Shown here: positions 45,573 through 55,124 of the stretch, piece after piece | Position numbering within the stretch: the stretch's first letter is position 1 | Layout: each line of letters opens with the position of its first letter | Source of the DNA: Azonexaceae bacterium | Lineage (GTDB): Bacteria; Pseudomonadota; Gammaproteobacteria; Burkholderiales; Rhodocyclaceae | Reading direction: 5' to 3' | Assembly: GCA_013335535.1 (NCBI GenBank) | Contig: JAAXVL010000011.1 | Span: 1-64,000, forward strand | Length of the DNA stretch: 64,000 nt | Translations under genes and position numbers: made by a program | Notes under the pieces: generated by a model | Databases searched by the model: none | What the model was told of the DNA's origin: nothing | What the model saw: only the letters and a program-made list of their open reading frames with translations

Positions 45573-45905
45573 TTATTCAATACCGTGCTTGGCCCTGAAT
45601 GCATCGTAAGCCTCGCGGGTAATGCGTTTTTTCGCCAGAGCTTCACTCAACACTTCAATTGCTTTGGCTTTCTTTCCATAAATCATGAATACCTCGGCTT
45701 CGTCGAGGGGCGATATGTCGTCGTTTCCCTGCTGCATGACCGGATGATCCAGTGTGGAAAAGGCCGACATCGGCAATGAGTGCGCGTGCAGCTTGCGTCT
45801 GGCTCGTTTTTTCTTCTCCATCCGCTTGGCCAGATAGATGCCAATGCCGAAAAATATCCCCGTGACCAGAAGAAACTGGATGATAAGGATCAGGGTGCGA
45901 GACAT
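45573..45905 (-). CDS. Single-TM protein with a FimV-like C-terminal motif
   Basis: This 110-aa protein begins with a TM helix (TLILIIQFLLVTGIFFGIGIYLA) followed by a basic patch (KRMEKKKRARRKL) and a C-terminal SPLDEAEVFMIYGKKAKAIEVLSEAL stretch resembling the FimV/TPR-like C-terminal domain (DPLAEADVYLAYG...). It is therefore probably an inner-membrane protein with a cytoplasmic domain. It could bind a partner in polar or pilus systems; this is not shown by context. Start at 45905; the frame is open to 45962. Confidence 0.6.
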   Translation of the reverse strand: MSRTLILIIQFLLVTGIFFGIGIYLAKRMEKKKRARRKLHAHSLPMSAFSTLDHPVMQQGNDDISPLDEAEVFMIYGKKAKAIEVLSEALAKKRITREAYDAFRAKHGIE

Positions 45906-46030
45906 TGAGACTCCAGATAACAGGGGGCCGGGCTGCGTGAAGGCAATGCGCCGGAAAGACACGGACGGGGATTACCGGAGCATATTATCCGGGTTTCTCC
46001 GTGTCTTGCCTGTATCGCCGTTTCAGGTCG

Positions 46031-48445
46031 CTATTTTCGACTGGCCTTGATTGGCTTCCCCTTGCCGCCACGGTTGCCGCGGCAGATTTCCAGGCGTTCG
46101 CCCTTGAGTTTGCCGGCTACACCGTCGACGACCGGAATGATGTCTTCCAGGGCTGTCTTGCCGGGATCGGCGTCGATCAGCTTGAGGCCGCGTCCTTTCG
46201 GGAGTTGGCGAACTTCATCGATGGCGAAGATCAGCGCCCGGCCATCCCTGGTCACGCAGGCGATTTCGCCTTGCGGTGCCGGTGCGAAAACGACCGGTAT
46301 TTCGCCTTCGGACAGCGTCATGAAGGCCTTGCCCGCCTTGCCGCGCGACAGCAGGTCTTCACCTTTGCAGCGGAAGCCGTAGCCGCCACTGGCGGCAACC
46401 AGATAGAGCATTTCATTCTTGATTGCCATGGCGAGACAGGGTTTGCCGCTATCCTGGAAATCAGCCAGCGAGGTAGCCGGAATGCCGTCGCCCTTGCCGC
46501 CGGGAATGTCGGAGGCAGGAATCGAATAGGCGCGGCCCTTGGTGTCGAGCAGGATCAGGTTGTCGACCGTGCGGCAGGGCAGGCAGGCCAGCAGTTCGTC
46601 GCCGGAACGGAAGCTCAGTTGCGTCGGGTCGATGTTATGGCCCTGGCGTGAGCGAAGCCAGCCATGTTTCGAGACGATCAGCGTGGTCGGTTCATCGACG
46701 ATGGAAACCGTCTTGGCATCGGACATGGTGACCTTGTCGGCGGCTTCGATGAAGGTGCGGCGGTCGTCGCCATATTTCTTGGCATCTGCTTCGATTTCGG
46801 CAGCAACGCAGGCGCGCAGTTCGCTTTCGGAGTCGAGCAGCTTGTTGAGGCCGGCCGCCTCTTCACGCAGTTTGGCCAGCTCCTCGCCGATCTTGATGCC
46901 TTCGAGCCGTGCCAGCTGACGCAGGCGGATTTCGAGGATGTCTTCGGCCTGGATTTCGGACAGCTTGAAGTGGCTGATCAGGTCGGCCTTGGGATCGTCC
47001 GATTCGCGGATGACCTTGATCACCTTGTCGATGTCGAGGAGCACCGCCAAACGGCCTTCGAGGATGTGGATGCGCTTTTCGGCAGCGGTCAGGCGATGGC
47101 GGGTGCGCCTTTCCACGGTCGACAGGCGGAAACGGCACCATTCGGCAATCATGCTGTACAGCGAGGCCTGGCGCGGCGTGCCATTGACGCCGAGCACCGT
47201 CAGATTGATCGATGCGTTGGTTTCAAGGCTGGTGTGAGCGAGCAGCATGCGGACCAGATCGTCCTGGCCCTGGCGCGACGAGGCGGGCTCAATGACGAGG
47301 CGGACGGCGTGTTCCTTGCCCGACTCATCGCGCACGCCACTTTCGGAAATCGACGACAGGAAGGCGGCCTTGAGGTTGAGTTGCTCCGGTGTGAAGACCT
47401 TCTTGCCGGCTTTTTCCTTGGCGACCGGATTGGAGCAGGCTTCGATTTCCGAGAGCACAGTGGCGGTCGACACGCCCGGCGGCAGTTCAGTGATGACCAG
47501 TTTCCACTGGCCGCGGGCGAGGTTTTCGATCTTCCACTTGGCGCGCACGCGCAGGCTGCCGCGGCCGCTGCGGTAGGTGGCGGCGATTTCCTCGGGCGTC
47601 GAAATGATCTGTGCGCCACCGGGGTAATCCGGGCCGGGAATCAAGGCCAGCACTTCGTCTTCGCTGAAAGCCGGATTCCGGATGATCTCGACAGCGGCCT
47701 TGGCAACTTCGCGCAGGTTGTGGGCCGGGATCTCGGTGGCCATGCCGACGGCAATGCCGGAAGCGCCGTTGAGCAGGCAAAAAGGCAGGCGGGCCGGGAG
47801 CAGGGCCGGTTCGTCGTTGGCGCCGTCGTAATTCGGTTTCCAGTCGACCGTGCCTTCGTCGAGTTCGGCCAGCAAGAGCTCGGCAATCGGGGTCAGGCGA
47901 GCTTCGGTGTAGCGCATGGCGGCGGCGTTGTCGCCGTCGCGCGAGCCGAAGTTGCCCTGACCATCGACGATGGGGTAGCGCAGGCTCCAGTCCTGCGCCA
48001 TGCGGACCATGGCGTCATAGACCGACGAATCGCCGTGTGGGTGGTATTTACCGATCACGTCACCGACAACGCGCGCCGACTTTACATGGCGCGGGCTCTT
48101 GTACAGGCCCATGCGGTGCATGGCGTAGAGAATACGGCGCTGCACGGGCTTCTGGCCGTCGGCAGCCGAGGGCAGGGCGCGGCCGGTAACGACACTCATC
48201 GCGTATTCGAGATAGCGGCGGGCGGCATAGTCGGCCGGCGAGGGGATGTCGCTGGCCGGGCCGGAGGCGGATGGAGGGAGTTCAGGCGGTTCGGCAGCTG
48301 ATAGCTCGGGGGCTGGTTCTGCGGCGGCTTCTGTGGGCGCCTCGGCTGGCAATCCGGCTTCTGTGACGGCCGGCTGGGCTGGCGCGTCGGGGTCGATTGC
48401 GGCTGTTTTGGCGTTGGGGTCGAAAAGGTTGAGCTGGTCTGTCAT
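46031..48445 (-). CDS. parC: ParC, topoisomerase IV subunit A
   Basis: ParC with ParE decatenates chromosomes. The 804-aa protein has an N-terminal low-complexity Ala/Glu/Pro extension of about 65 residues before the conserved [14 protein letters not shown] start of the domain. The quinolone-resistance region ([20 protein letters not shown]), the active-site Tyr in MRYTEARL, and the beta-pinwheel C-terminal domain are present. The position of Ser/Asp in the QRDR is the wild-type type, so nothing suggests quinolone resistance. It is divergent from the P-type ATPase. Confidence 0.95.
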   Translation of the reverse strand: MTDQLNLFDPNAKTAAIDPDAPAQPAVTEAGLPAEAPTEAAAEPAPELSAAEPPELPPSASGPASDIPSPADYAARRYLEYAMSVVTGRALPSAADGQKPVQRRILYAMHRMGLYKSPRHVKSARVVGDVIGKYHPHGDSSVYDAMVRMAQDWSLRYPIVDGQGNFGSRDGDNAAAMRYTEARLTPIAELLLAELDEGTVDWKPNYDGANDEPALLPARLPFCLLNGASGIAVGMATEIPAHNLREVAKAAVEIIRNPAFSEDEVLALIPGPDYPGGAQIISTPEEIAATYRSGRGSLRVRAKWKIENLARGQWKLVITELPPGVSTATVLSEIEACSNPVAKEKAGKKVFTPEQLNLKAAFLSSISESGVRDESGKEHAVRLVIEPASSRQGQDDLVRMLLAHTSLETNASINLTVLGVNGTPRQASLYSMIAEWCRFRLSTVERRTRHRLTAAEKRIHILEGRLAVLLDIDKVIKVIRESDDPKADLISHFKLSEIQAEDILEIRLRQLARLEGIKIGEELAKLREEAAGLNKLLDSESELRACVAAEIEADAKKYGDDRRTFIEAADKVTMSDAKTVSIVDEPTTLIVSKHGWLRSRQGHNIDPTQLSFRSGDELLACLPCRTVDNLILLDTKGRAYSIPASDIPGGKGDGIPATSLADFQDSGKPCLAMAIKNEMLYLVAASGGYGFRCKGEDLLSRGKAGKAFMTLSEGEIPVVFAPAPQGEIACVTRDGRALIFAIDEVRQLPKGRGLKLIDADPGKTALEDIIPVVDGVAGKLKGERLEICRGNRGGKGKPIKASRK

Positions 48446-48590
48446 GGTCTTGCCTGTGCATCCTGAATCAAGTCGGCGGCAAATTTATCACGCTCACGGC
48501 TGTTTCGGCTCAAAGACCGGGAATCGGCTGGCTGGAATGCCGTGTGGATGCTATGAATAAAGAGTTCAAACAAGAGATTCGGGCCTGGCC

Positions 48591-51248
48591 ATGGAGCATT
48601 CCGGCATGCAGATCGCCCGGCAGTCGCCGGCCGAGGCATTGGCTGCGCTGGATAGTGCACCCGATGGCCTGAGCGTCAGGGAGGCAGCGCGCCGGTTCGA
48701 CGAATTTGGGCCGAATCGGGTCGAAGCGGCGGCGCGCACGCCTTGGTGGCTCAGCCTGCTCGGCGAATTCACCCACTTTTTTGCGCTGATACTATGGTTC
48801 GCCGCCATTCTGGCCTTTACCGCGGCCTATCTGCAGCCGGGCGAGGGCATGTTCGAGCTGGGGCTGGCCATTCTCGGCGTCATTCTGGTCAATGGCAGTT
48901 TTTCCTTCTGGCAGACTTATCGAGCCGAGCAGGCGCTGGCCGCGCTGGAAAAGCTCTTGCCACAGAGCGTCAAGGTGCGGCGCGACGGGCAGGAGATGGA
49001 TATTCCGGCTGACCAGCTGGTGCCGGGCGATATTTTGCTGTTGATCGAAGGGGCCAAGGTGCCGGCCGATTGCCGGCTGCTTGAAAGCTGGGGGCTGCGC
49101 GTCAATCTGTCGACGCTGACTGGCGAAACCTATCCGAAGGCGCGCAGCGAGGCGGCCGAGACTGCCGCTGCCTTCGACCCGCTGGCCGCGCACTGCCTGC
49201 TGCTGGCCGGTACGCTGGTTGTTTCCGGGGAGGGGCGCGCCGTGGTGTACGCCACCGGGATGCGTACCGAGTTCGGCCACATCGCGCATCTGACGCAATC
49301 GACCGGCGATACCGAATCGCCCCTGCAAGGGGAAATCCGCCGGGTGTCGCGGCTGGTGGCGATGCTGGCGCTTGGCCTTGGCCTCATTTTCTTTCTGCTC
49401 GGTGAAGCCATCGGCCTGCCTTTCTGGGCCAACATGATGTTCGCCATCGGCATCATCGTCGCCAACGTGCCGGAAGGCTTGTTGCCGACGGTGACGCTGT
49501 CGCTGGCCCTGGCTACCCAGCGCATGGCCAAGCGCAATGCGCTGGTCCGCCATCTGCCGGCCGTCGAGACCATGGGCTGCGCGACGGTGATCCTGACCGA
49601 CAAGACGGGCACGCTGACGCAGAACCGCATGGCGGTGCGTGAATGGTTTGCCGGTGGCCGTCACCACCTCGCGGCCGAGCACTGGCCGGCGGCGCGCGAG
49701 CCGCACCTGCGGGCAGTGGCCCGTTATTGCCAGAGCCTGAAATTTACGGATGGCCAGCCGAATGGCGACCCGATGGAGATCGCGCTCTGGCAGTTTGCCG
49801 GCGAACTGCCGATGCCCTGGAAATTCGCGGGGGAAATTGCCTTCGATGCCGAGCGGCGGCGGATGTCGGTTTATAGCCGCGAGGAGGAGGGGAGCGGGGT
49901 GCTGCTGTGCAAGGGCGCGCCGGAAAACCTCTTGCCGCTATGCACGACCTGGCTGGCCGGCAATACCGTGAAACCGTTCGATGCCGACGCCCGCGAAAAT
50001 TTTCGCCTGGCCCACGAAGACCTGGCCAGCCGCGGCCTGCGCGTCATTGCCTGTGCCTGGAAGCCGCTGGCCGCCGGCGAGGCGCCAAACGAAGAGGGCA
50101 TGGCGCTGTGCGGCTTGATCGGCCTCGAAGACCCGCCCCGGCCGGATGTTCACGAGGCGGTTGGCCGCTGCCATTCGGCCGGCCTGCGCGTCATCATGTG
50201 CACGGGCGATCACCCGCGCACGGCGCTGGCCATCGGTCGCGAAATCGACATGATCCGCAGTGCGTCGCCACGGGTCATGACCGGCGACGAGGTCCGCCAG
50301 ATGAGCGCGGCCAGCCTGCAGATTGCGCTCGATGCGCCCGAGGTGATCTTCGCCCGGGTCACTGCCGAGCAAAAAATGATCATCGTCCAGGCCCTGCAGC
50401 GCAAGGGCGAGATCGTCGCCGTCACGGGCGATGGCGTGAACGATGCCCCGGCCCTGCGTATGGCCGACATCGGCATCGCCATGGGGCTCTCCGGCACCGA
50501 CGTGGCGCGCGAGGCGGCCGATATCGTGCTGCTCGACGATCACTTCGGCACCATCGTCAATGCCATCGAGGAGGGCCGGGCGGTCTATGAAAACATCCGC
50601 AAGTTCATCACCTACATCCTGACTTCGAACATCCCAGAGCTGATTCCCTACCTGGCCTTCGTGCTCTTTCGCATTCCGCTGCCGCTGACCGTGATCCAGA
50701 TTCTCGCCGTCGATCTGGGCACCGACATGCTGCCGGCCCTCGCGCTGGGCGCCGAAAAGCCGTCAACCGATGTCATGCAGCGCCCGCCACGGCCGCGTGA
50801 CGAACGCCTGCTCTCCGGCGGCCTGCTGGCCCGCGCCTATTTGTTCCTCGGACCGCTCGAGGCGCTTGGCGCCATGGCGACCTTCTTCTTCGTGCTGCAC
50901 GGTTTTGGCTGGCACTACGGCGAAACGCTGGAGCCCGGCGACCCGCGCTATCTGCAGGCCACGTCGGCCTGCCTGATGGCCATCGTCATGGCGCAGATGG
51001 TCAATCTTTTCGTCTGCCGACACCCACGCCTGCCGGCCTGGCATTTTCCGCTGCTTGAGAATCGCTGGCTGCTTGCCGGTCTGGCCAGCGAAATCGGCTT
51101 GATGGCGGTCATTCTCTACACGCCGTTGGGGAACCGCCTGTTCGGCACAGCGCCGCTGCCGCTCGAAGTCTTCCTCTATGCCTTGCCCTTTGTGCTCTTC
51201 CTCGGGCTGGCCGAAGAGGCGCGCAAGTGGTTTGTCCGGCGCGGCTAG
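48591..51248 (+). CDS. P-type cation ATPase resembling the Na,K-ATPase group
   Basis: This 885-aa P-type ATPase has an N-terminal cation-ATPase domain, TGES-like LTGETYPKA, a TM4 segment VANVPEGLLPTVTLSLALATQRMAKRNALVRHLPAVETMGCATVILTDKTGTLT with the phosphorylated Asp (about residue 336), VTGDGVNDAPAL, and C-terminal TM helices. The PEGLLPTVT string is a hallmark of the animal-type IIC (Na,K/H,K) group, also found in some bacteria and archaea. Substrates (Na, K or Ca) cannot be assigned from sequence. The stop overlaps that of the convergent LysR gene. Confidence 0.9.
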   Translation: MEHSGMQIARQSPAEALAALDSAPDGLSVREAARRFDEFGPNRVEAAARTPWWLSLLGEFTHFFALILWFAAILAFTAAYLQPGEGMFELGLAILGVILVNGSFSFWQTYRAEQALAALEKLLPQSVKVRRDGQEMDIPADQLVPGDILLLIEGAKVPADCRLLESWGLRVNLSTLTGETYPKARSEAAETAAAFDPLAAHCLLLAGTLVVSGEGRAVVYATGMRTEFGHIAHLTQSTGDTESPLQGEIRRVSRLVAMLALGLGLIFFLLGEAIGLPFWANMMFAIGIIVANVPEGLLPTVTLSLALATQRMAKRNALVRHLPAVETMGCATVILTDKTGTLTQNRMAVREWFAGGRHHLAAEHWPAAREPHLRAVARYCQSLKFTDGQPNGDPMEIALWQFAGELPMPWKFAGEIAFDAERRRMSVYSREEEGSGVLLCKGAPENLLPLCTTWLAGNTVKPFDADARENFRLAHEDLASRGLRVIACAWKPLAAGEAPNEEGMALCGLIGLEDPPRPDVHEAVGRCHSAGLRVIMCTGDHPRTALAIGREIDMIRSASPRVMTGDEVRQMSAASLQIALDAPEVIFARVTAEQKMIIVQALQRKGEIVAVTGDGVNDAPALRMADIGIAMGLSGTDVAREAADIVLLDDHFGTIVNAIEEGRAVYENIRKFITYILTSNIPELIPYLAFVLFRIPLPLTVIQILAVDLGTDMLPALALGAEKPSTDVMQRPPRPRDERLLSGGLLARAYLFLGPLEALGAMATFFFVLHGFGWHYGETLEPGDPRYLQATSACLMAIVMAQMVNLFVCRHPRLPAWHFPLLENRWLLAGLASEIGLMAVILYTPLGNRLFGTAPLPLEVFLYALPFVLFLGLAEEARKWFVRRG

Positions 51249-52174
51249 GCGGGCGTTTCGCGCAGGCACTCGGCGAGGAAATCGACAAACACGCGAATCT
51301 TTGGCGGCAGGTGGCTTTGCGGCAGCCAGATCGCCCAGGCCGTCTGGCCGAAGGGGCCGACTGGCATCCACTCGGGGAGCAGCGCGATGAGCCGCCCGTC
51401 GGCGATATCGCGATCCACCGCGTAGTTCCAGACCAGCCCGATGCCCATGTCGGCGAGTAGCAAGTCGCGCACGACCTCGCTGTTGTTGACCACGACATTG
51501 CTCGTCACGCGCACCCGTGCTTCCTCCTTGTTTCCTTCGTCGCCGCGCTGGAAACGCCATTCGTTGCCGAATTCGCGCAGGCCGTAGTGCAGGCAATTGT
51601 GCTGGGCGAGGTCGGCCGGAGAGTCGAGTTTCAGGCCTTTTTTCCCGTTGACCGTGGAACACAGCCGGTAGCGGACCGGCATCAGTGCTTTGGCGACGAC
51701 TTGCTCGGGCGGCGAGCGGGTCAGGCGCAGGGCGACGTCGTAACCTTCCTCGACGAGATCGACGAAGCGGTCGAGCAAGGTGAGCTGGAGTTCGATTTCC
51801 GGGTAGCGGGCGAGGAATTCGGGAATCAGCGGCCCCAGGCAGAGTTTGCCGAATGTCACCGAGGCCGTGACGCGCAAGATGCCACGCGGCGCTTCGACCA
51901 GGCCGGCGGCGAGGCGGGCGCTCTCGTCGAGCAGCGCAACGCCCTGGGCCGCCCGTTCATAAAGCACGCGGCCGGCTTCGGTCAGCGACATGGCGCGTGT
52001 CGTGCGCTGCAGCAGGCGCAGGCCGAGTTGTTTCTCCAGCCGGTTGATGCGCTTGCTGACCGCCGATTTGGTCAGGCCCATGGCCCGTGCTGCCGCGGAA
52101 AAGCCTTGCGTATCGACGACCCGGACGAAAACGGCGAGGTCGGATAAATGATCGAGCGGGTTGATTGTTTCCAT
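51245..52174 (-). CDS. LysR-family regulator divergent from the tautomerase-hydrolase operon
   Basis: This 309-aa LTTR has an N-terminal HTH (FVRVVDTQGFSAAARAMGLTKSAVSKRINRLEKQLG) and an effector domain with GYDVALRLTRSP and ADMGIGLVWNYAVD. It lies divergent from the tautomerase and isochorismatase-like genes, so it probably controls them. Around residues 172-183 (CSTVNGKKGLKLD) an expected LTTR stretch such as SPAYLxRHG is replaced by sequence from a dispersed repeat copy. Its stop overlaps that of the P-type ATPase tail-to-tail. Confidence 0.88.
   Translation of the reverse strand: METINPLDHLSDLAVFVRVVDTQGFSAAARAMGLTKSAVSKRINRLEKQLGLRLLQRTTRAMSLTEAGRVLYERAAQGVALLDESARLAAGLVEAPRGILRVTASVTFGKLCLGPLIPEFLARYPEIELQLTLLDRFVDLVEEGYDVALRLTRSPPEQVVAKALMPVRYRLCSTVNGKKGLKLDSPADLAQHNCLHYGLREFGNEWRFQRGDEGNKEEARVRVTSNVVVNNSEVVRDLLLADMGIGLVWNYAVDRDIADGRLIALLPEWMPVGPFGQTAWAIWLPQSHLPPKIRVFVDFLAECLRETPA
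51626..51660 (-). repeat. Dispersed repeat copy 10 (inside the LysR gene)
   Basis: Core CGTTGACCGTGG (51646-51657), one mismatch from consensus, preceded by TTTTTTCC and GGCC; read on the gene strand as STVNGKKGLKLD. Confidence 0.8.
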
Positions 52175-52261
52175 TGGGCAACAAACCGTTATCAGATTGC
52201 TGGATTGTATCCAATATCTCTCGGTGGAATGATGCAGGCGTCACGACAAAAGGAGAACCCC

Positions 52262-52663
52262 ATGCCCCTCGTTCAAATCACCCTGTCCGGCCCGCCGCTT
52301 GCCCCGGATGCCATCGCCCACCTGCAACGCGAAGCCACGCGGCTCATGGCCGACATTCTGGGCAAGGATGCCGCGCTGACCGTGGTCAGCGTCACGCAAT
52401 TGCCGCTCGGCGCCAGTTCGGCCGACGGGCGGGCCGTCCCCACCTCGGCCAGCCTGCAGGCCATGATCACGGCTGGCACCAACAGCGCGGCCGAAAAAGC
52501 CGATTTCATTTTTGCCGCCAAATCCCTGTTGACCGTGGCAATTGGCCAGAGCCAGGCCCCGGTCTACGTCGCCCTGCACGAAATTCCGGCCGACAGCTGG
52601 GGCTACGACGGCGAAACCCAGGCGGCGCGCAAAGCCGGCCAATTGCAGGGAGAAGCAGCATGA
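52262..52663 (+). CDS. Tautomerase-superfamily protein
   Basis: This 133-aa protein begins MPLVQITLSGPPL, with Pro1 exposed after Met removal as in 4-oxalocrotonate tautomerase and MIF-like enzymes, and has the superfamily beta-alpha-beta pattern. The substrate is unknown; the following cysteine hydrolase suggests a small catabolic pair. AAGGAG precedes the ATG. Residues about 81-93 (KSLLTVAIGQ) come from a dispersed repeat copy. Its TGA overlaps the next ATG (ATGA). Confidence 0.78.
   Translation: MPLVQITLSGPPLAPDAIAHLQREATRLMADILGKDAALTVVSVTQLPLGASSADGRAVPTSASLQAMITAGTNSAAEKADFIFAAKSLLTVAIGQSQAPVYVALHEIPADSWGYDGETQAARKAGQLQGEAA
52502..52540 (-). repeat. Dispersed repeat copy 11 (inside the tautomerase gene)
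   Basis: Core TGTTGACCGTGG (52527-52538), one mismatch, preceded by a weak T-run, TTTGCC and ATTTCATTTT; read as FIFAAKSLLTVA. Confidence 0.75.
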
Positions 52664-53283
52664 GCGCCCGGACCTTGCGGCAAATCGTCGGCGTTCAGCC
52701 CAGCCTGCACGCCGGCGCCACACTCGTTGCGGCGAAAACGGCGGTCGTCTTCATCGACTACCAGAACGAGTACCGCCACGGTCCGCTTGCCTTGCCCGAT
52801 GAAGCGGCGGCCAGCAAGAAGGCGCGGCAATTGCGTGCCTGGGCCGATGAGGCTGGCATTGCCGTCATTCACGTGCTGCACCGCGCCCCGCCGACCGCGC
52901 CGATATTCGCCCCCGATTCTGCCGGCTTCCAGCCCCTCGACGGCCTGGCTCCAGCCAGCGGCGAAACGGTCATCCACAAACATCTCCCCTCGGCCTTCAC
53001 CGGCACAACGCTGGCCGACGTTGTGCAGGAACGGGCTGTCGACACCTTAATCGTTGCTGGCTACATGACCCACAATTGCGTCGACTCGACTGCCCGCGAA
53101 GCCTTCCATCGCGGCTACCGGGTCGCCATCGTCGCCGACGCCAGCGCCACCCGCGATCTGCCGGGGCCGGATGGACAGACCATTCCGGCTGCCACCGTGC
53201 ACGCTGCCGTGCTTGCCGGCCTGGGTGACCGGATCGCCGAACTCGTCGATGTGGCGACGCTGGCGGCGATCAGGGTGGCTTGA
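52660..53283 (+). CDS. Isochorismatase-family cysteine hydrolase
   Basis: This 207-aa hydrolase has the catalytic triad of the isochorismatase-like cysteine hydrolases: Asp in FIDYQNEYRHG, Lys in IHKHLPSAF and nucleophile Cys in YMTHNCVDSTAREA. Family members hydrolyse amides, imides or cyclic substrates; the substrate here is unknown. It is coupled to the tautomerase gene by a 4-bp overlap and faces the LysR regulator, so the two enzymes may act on one inducer. Confidence 0.88.
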   Translation: MSARTLRQIVGVQPSLHAGATLVAAKTAVVFIDYQNEYRHGPLALPDEAAASKKARQLRAWADEAGIAVIHVLHRAPPTAPIFAPDSAGFQPLDGLAPASGETVIHKHLPSAFTGTTLADVVQERAVDTLIVAGYMTHNCVDSTAREAFHRGYRVAIVADASATRDLPGPDGQTIPAATVHAAVLAGLGDRIAELVDVATLAAIRVA

Positions 53284-53310
53284 TGGGCGTTTGAAACCGG
53301 TTCGCCGTGA

Positions 53311-53351
53311 CTTCCACGGTGAACCGGAAAAAGGGGCAAAAATTGAAATTC
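53311..53351 (+). repeat. Dispersed repeat copy 12
   Basis: CCACGGTGAACC (53314-53325), one mismatch, followed by GGAAAAA, GGGGC and AAAAATTGAAATT. It lies between convergent genes just past the hydrolase stop. Confidence 0.82.
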
Positions 53352-53415
53352 AGGTGCCGGGTTCGTGCCGCCCAAAGCAGTCGCGCGGCCCGCACACCGG
53401 TACGACTGTCGTCAG

Positions 53416-53652
53416 TCAGCGGCCCCTCAGCCAGCCCAGCAACTCATCCTTGCTTGGCATCCGCCCGGAAACCATGACCTGTTCATCGACAACCAATGCC
53501 GGCGTTGTCATGATGGGATAGGCCATGATCTTGTCCATTTCCTTCACGTGCTCGAAAGTAGCTTCCATTCCGAGTTCGGCCACGGCATCGCGGGTCAGTT
53601 GCTCCAGACGATTGCACTTGGGGCATCCACTTCCCAGTATCTTGATGAGCAT
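53416..53652 (-). CDS. Thioredoxin-like redox protein of the arsenic operon
   Basis: This 78-aa thioredoxin-fold protein has the active motif GSGCPKC (about residue 9) and the cis-Pro region in MTTPALVV. It matches the small redox-active disulfide protein (TRX-like) that accompanies permeases in arsenic gene clusters and could reduce ArsC or maintain the permease. It is the last gene of the operon, 15 bp from the permease. Confidence 0.8.
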   Translation of the reverse strand: MLIKILGSGCPKCNRLEQLTRDAVAELGMEATFEHVKEMDKIMAYPIMTTPALVVDEQVMVSGRMPSKDELLGWLRGR

Positions 53653-53667
53653 GGTGTTCCTCCCTTG

Positions 53668-55098
53668 CTATGCCTTGCGGCGGGTTTCAATCAAATGCAG
53701 GGTGCCGATGATGAGGGCAACAAAGCTGCCGATGACGCCCACCAGCATCCATAGCGACATGCCATCGACCCAGGCGCCATAGGTCAGGCCCGACACCGTT
53801 GAAAACACGGCGACCAGCCCGACGTAAGTCCAGGCCCGCAATTTTCCGATGATGGCTGAGGTGATGAGGATGCTTTGCAGCGACAGTTCCGGGTCGGCCA
53901 TCAGGTAGGCAATTAGCGGCCCCGGGTGCATGCCGAGTGACAGGAACATCTTGGCAATGGGGACTTCGACCAGGGTCGGGAAATACATGAATACCCCGAA
54001 CACGACACCCGCCAGGTTGGCCAGTACCGTATTCTCGCCGGCCACCGTCCGGATCCATTCCGGCTGGATGAAGACCCGGATGACACCAACGATGAACACG
54101 CCAACAACCAGCAGCGGAAATATCATCTTCACGAAACGCCAGGTTTCCCACAGCCATTGCTGCACGTCCCACTCATCAAAGCGCCGGGCCAAGGGGATGA
54201 GCGCCAGACAGAACAGCGTCACCGCCAAGCTTCGTCCGGTCACGGTCAGCGCGATGCCGGAAGCACTCGCCTTGAAGCCCAGAGCAGCAAATACGAGGGT
54301 CAGTATCGTCAGGCCAAGCGCCACAGGCGTGAAGCGATTGAAGCCTTCATCAACCTTGCCCAGCCCGCGCCAGGCAAAGACACCAATCGCGGCCAACAAG
54401 GTAATCAACAGGGCACCCTGCAAGCTCAAGCCTTCGGCACCGATGGCCACATTGACGGGCACCCACTGGTCGAGACGTTGTTGAATTGCCCATGCGCCGT
54501 GCCAGGGCAGCTCGGTACTGAACAGCACCGCCTGGAGGAAATCCAGCTTCAGCGTGCCGGAAATGAGCAGGGCGACCAGGGCGCCGACAAAGAGCAGCGT
54601 CTTCCCTGGAATGCCACCGCCTTCGGCAAAGGTTTGGGCGTCGGCCATCCGGGTGACATCCGTCTGGCGGAACACGATGGCCATGATCATCCCGATGCCG
54701 ATACCAAAAGACAGGGCCAACAGAATCCGGGCGATGGCGAACTCGGCGCCTAGCGCGACGCCGGTATAGGCCAGGGCAAGGATGTTGGCCGCCGGGGCGA
54801 AGAACAGGAAGGTGATGGCCGGGCCAAGACCAGCCCCTTTCTTGTAGATGCCGGCGAACAGCGGCTGAATGGTGCACGAACAGACGGCCAGCAAGCTACC
54901 GGCACCGGCTGCGGCGGAATAGGATTTCCACTTCGGCACATCCGGCCCGAGAAAACGGATGATCGACTGCTGTGGTACCAGGGCGGACAAAGCACCGGCA
55001 ATGAAGAAGGCAGGCACCAGGCAGAGCAGCACGTGGGCTGCCAGGTAAGAGGCCAGGCTATCGAGGCCTCCCTGAAACGCGGTCATCATCCAGTCCAT
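53668..55098 (-). CDS. Permease of the DUF318 / ArsP-like family
   Basis: This 476-aa membrane protein has about ten TM helices in two homologous halves (HVLLCLVPAFFIAGALSAL..., and the C-terminal LLVVGVFIVGVIRVF, then VFGVFMYFPTLVEVPIAKM and LRAWTYVGLVAVFSTVSGL). A CSCTIQPLFAGI segment with paired cysteines after TM2 is typical of the permeases found next to ars genes (ArsP group exports organoarsenicals). The start MDWMMTAFQGG at 55098 is used, because the frame further upstream is shadow of acr3. Confidence 0.82.
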   Translation of the reverse strand: MDWMMTAFQGGLDSLASYLAAHVLLCLVPAFFIAGALSALVPQQSIIRFLGPDVPKWKSYSAAAGAGSLLAVCSCTIQPLFAGIYKKGAGLGPAITFLFFAPAANILALAYTGVALGAEFAIARILLALSFGIGIGMIMAIVFRQTDVTRMADAQTFAEGGGIPGKTLLFVGALVALLISGTLKLDFLQAVLFSTELPWHGAWAIQQRLDQWVPVNVAIGAEGLSLQGALLITLLAAIGVFAWRGLGKVDEGFNRFTPVALGLTILTLVFAALGFKASASGIALTVTGRSLAVTLFCLALIPLARRFDEWDVQQWLWETWRFVKMIFPLLVVGVFIVGVIRVFIQPEWIRTVAGENTVLANLAGVVFGVFMYFPTLVEVPIAKMFLSLGMHPGPLIAYLMADPELSLQSILITSAIIGKLRAWTYVGLVAVFSTVSGLTYGAWVDGMSLWMLVGVIGSFVALIIGTLHLIETRRKA

Positions 55099-55124
55099 GC
55101 TTGACTCCCTGTTGCCTTGGTTTG

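Noticed and set aside
47111..47137. TTTCCACGGTCGACAGGCGG in parC, similar to the repeat core
   Set aside because: The match breaks inside the core (CGAC for CAAC) and lacks the A-rich blocks; the residues fit ParC without an insertion.
46664..48301. Long plus-strand frame opposite parC
   Set aside because: Antisense shadow of a conserved, motif-complete gene.
52370..52392. GCTGACCGTGGTCAGCGTC in the tautomerase gene
   Set aside because: A local palindrome within conserved coding sequence (LTVVSV), not the repeat.
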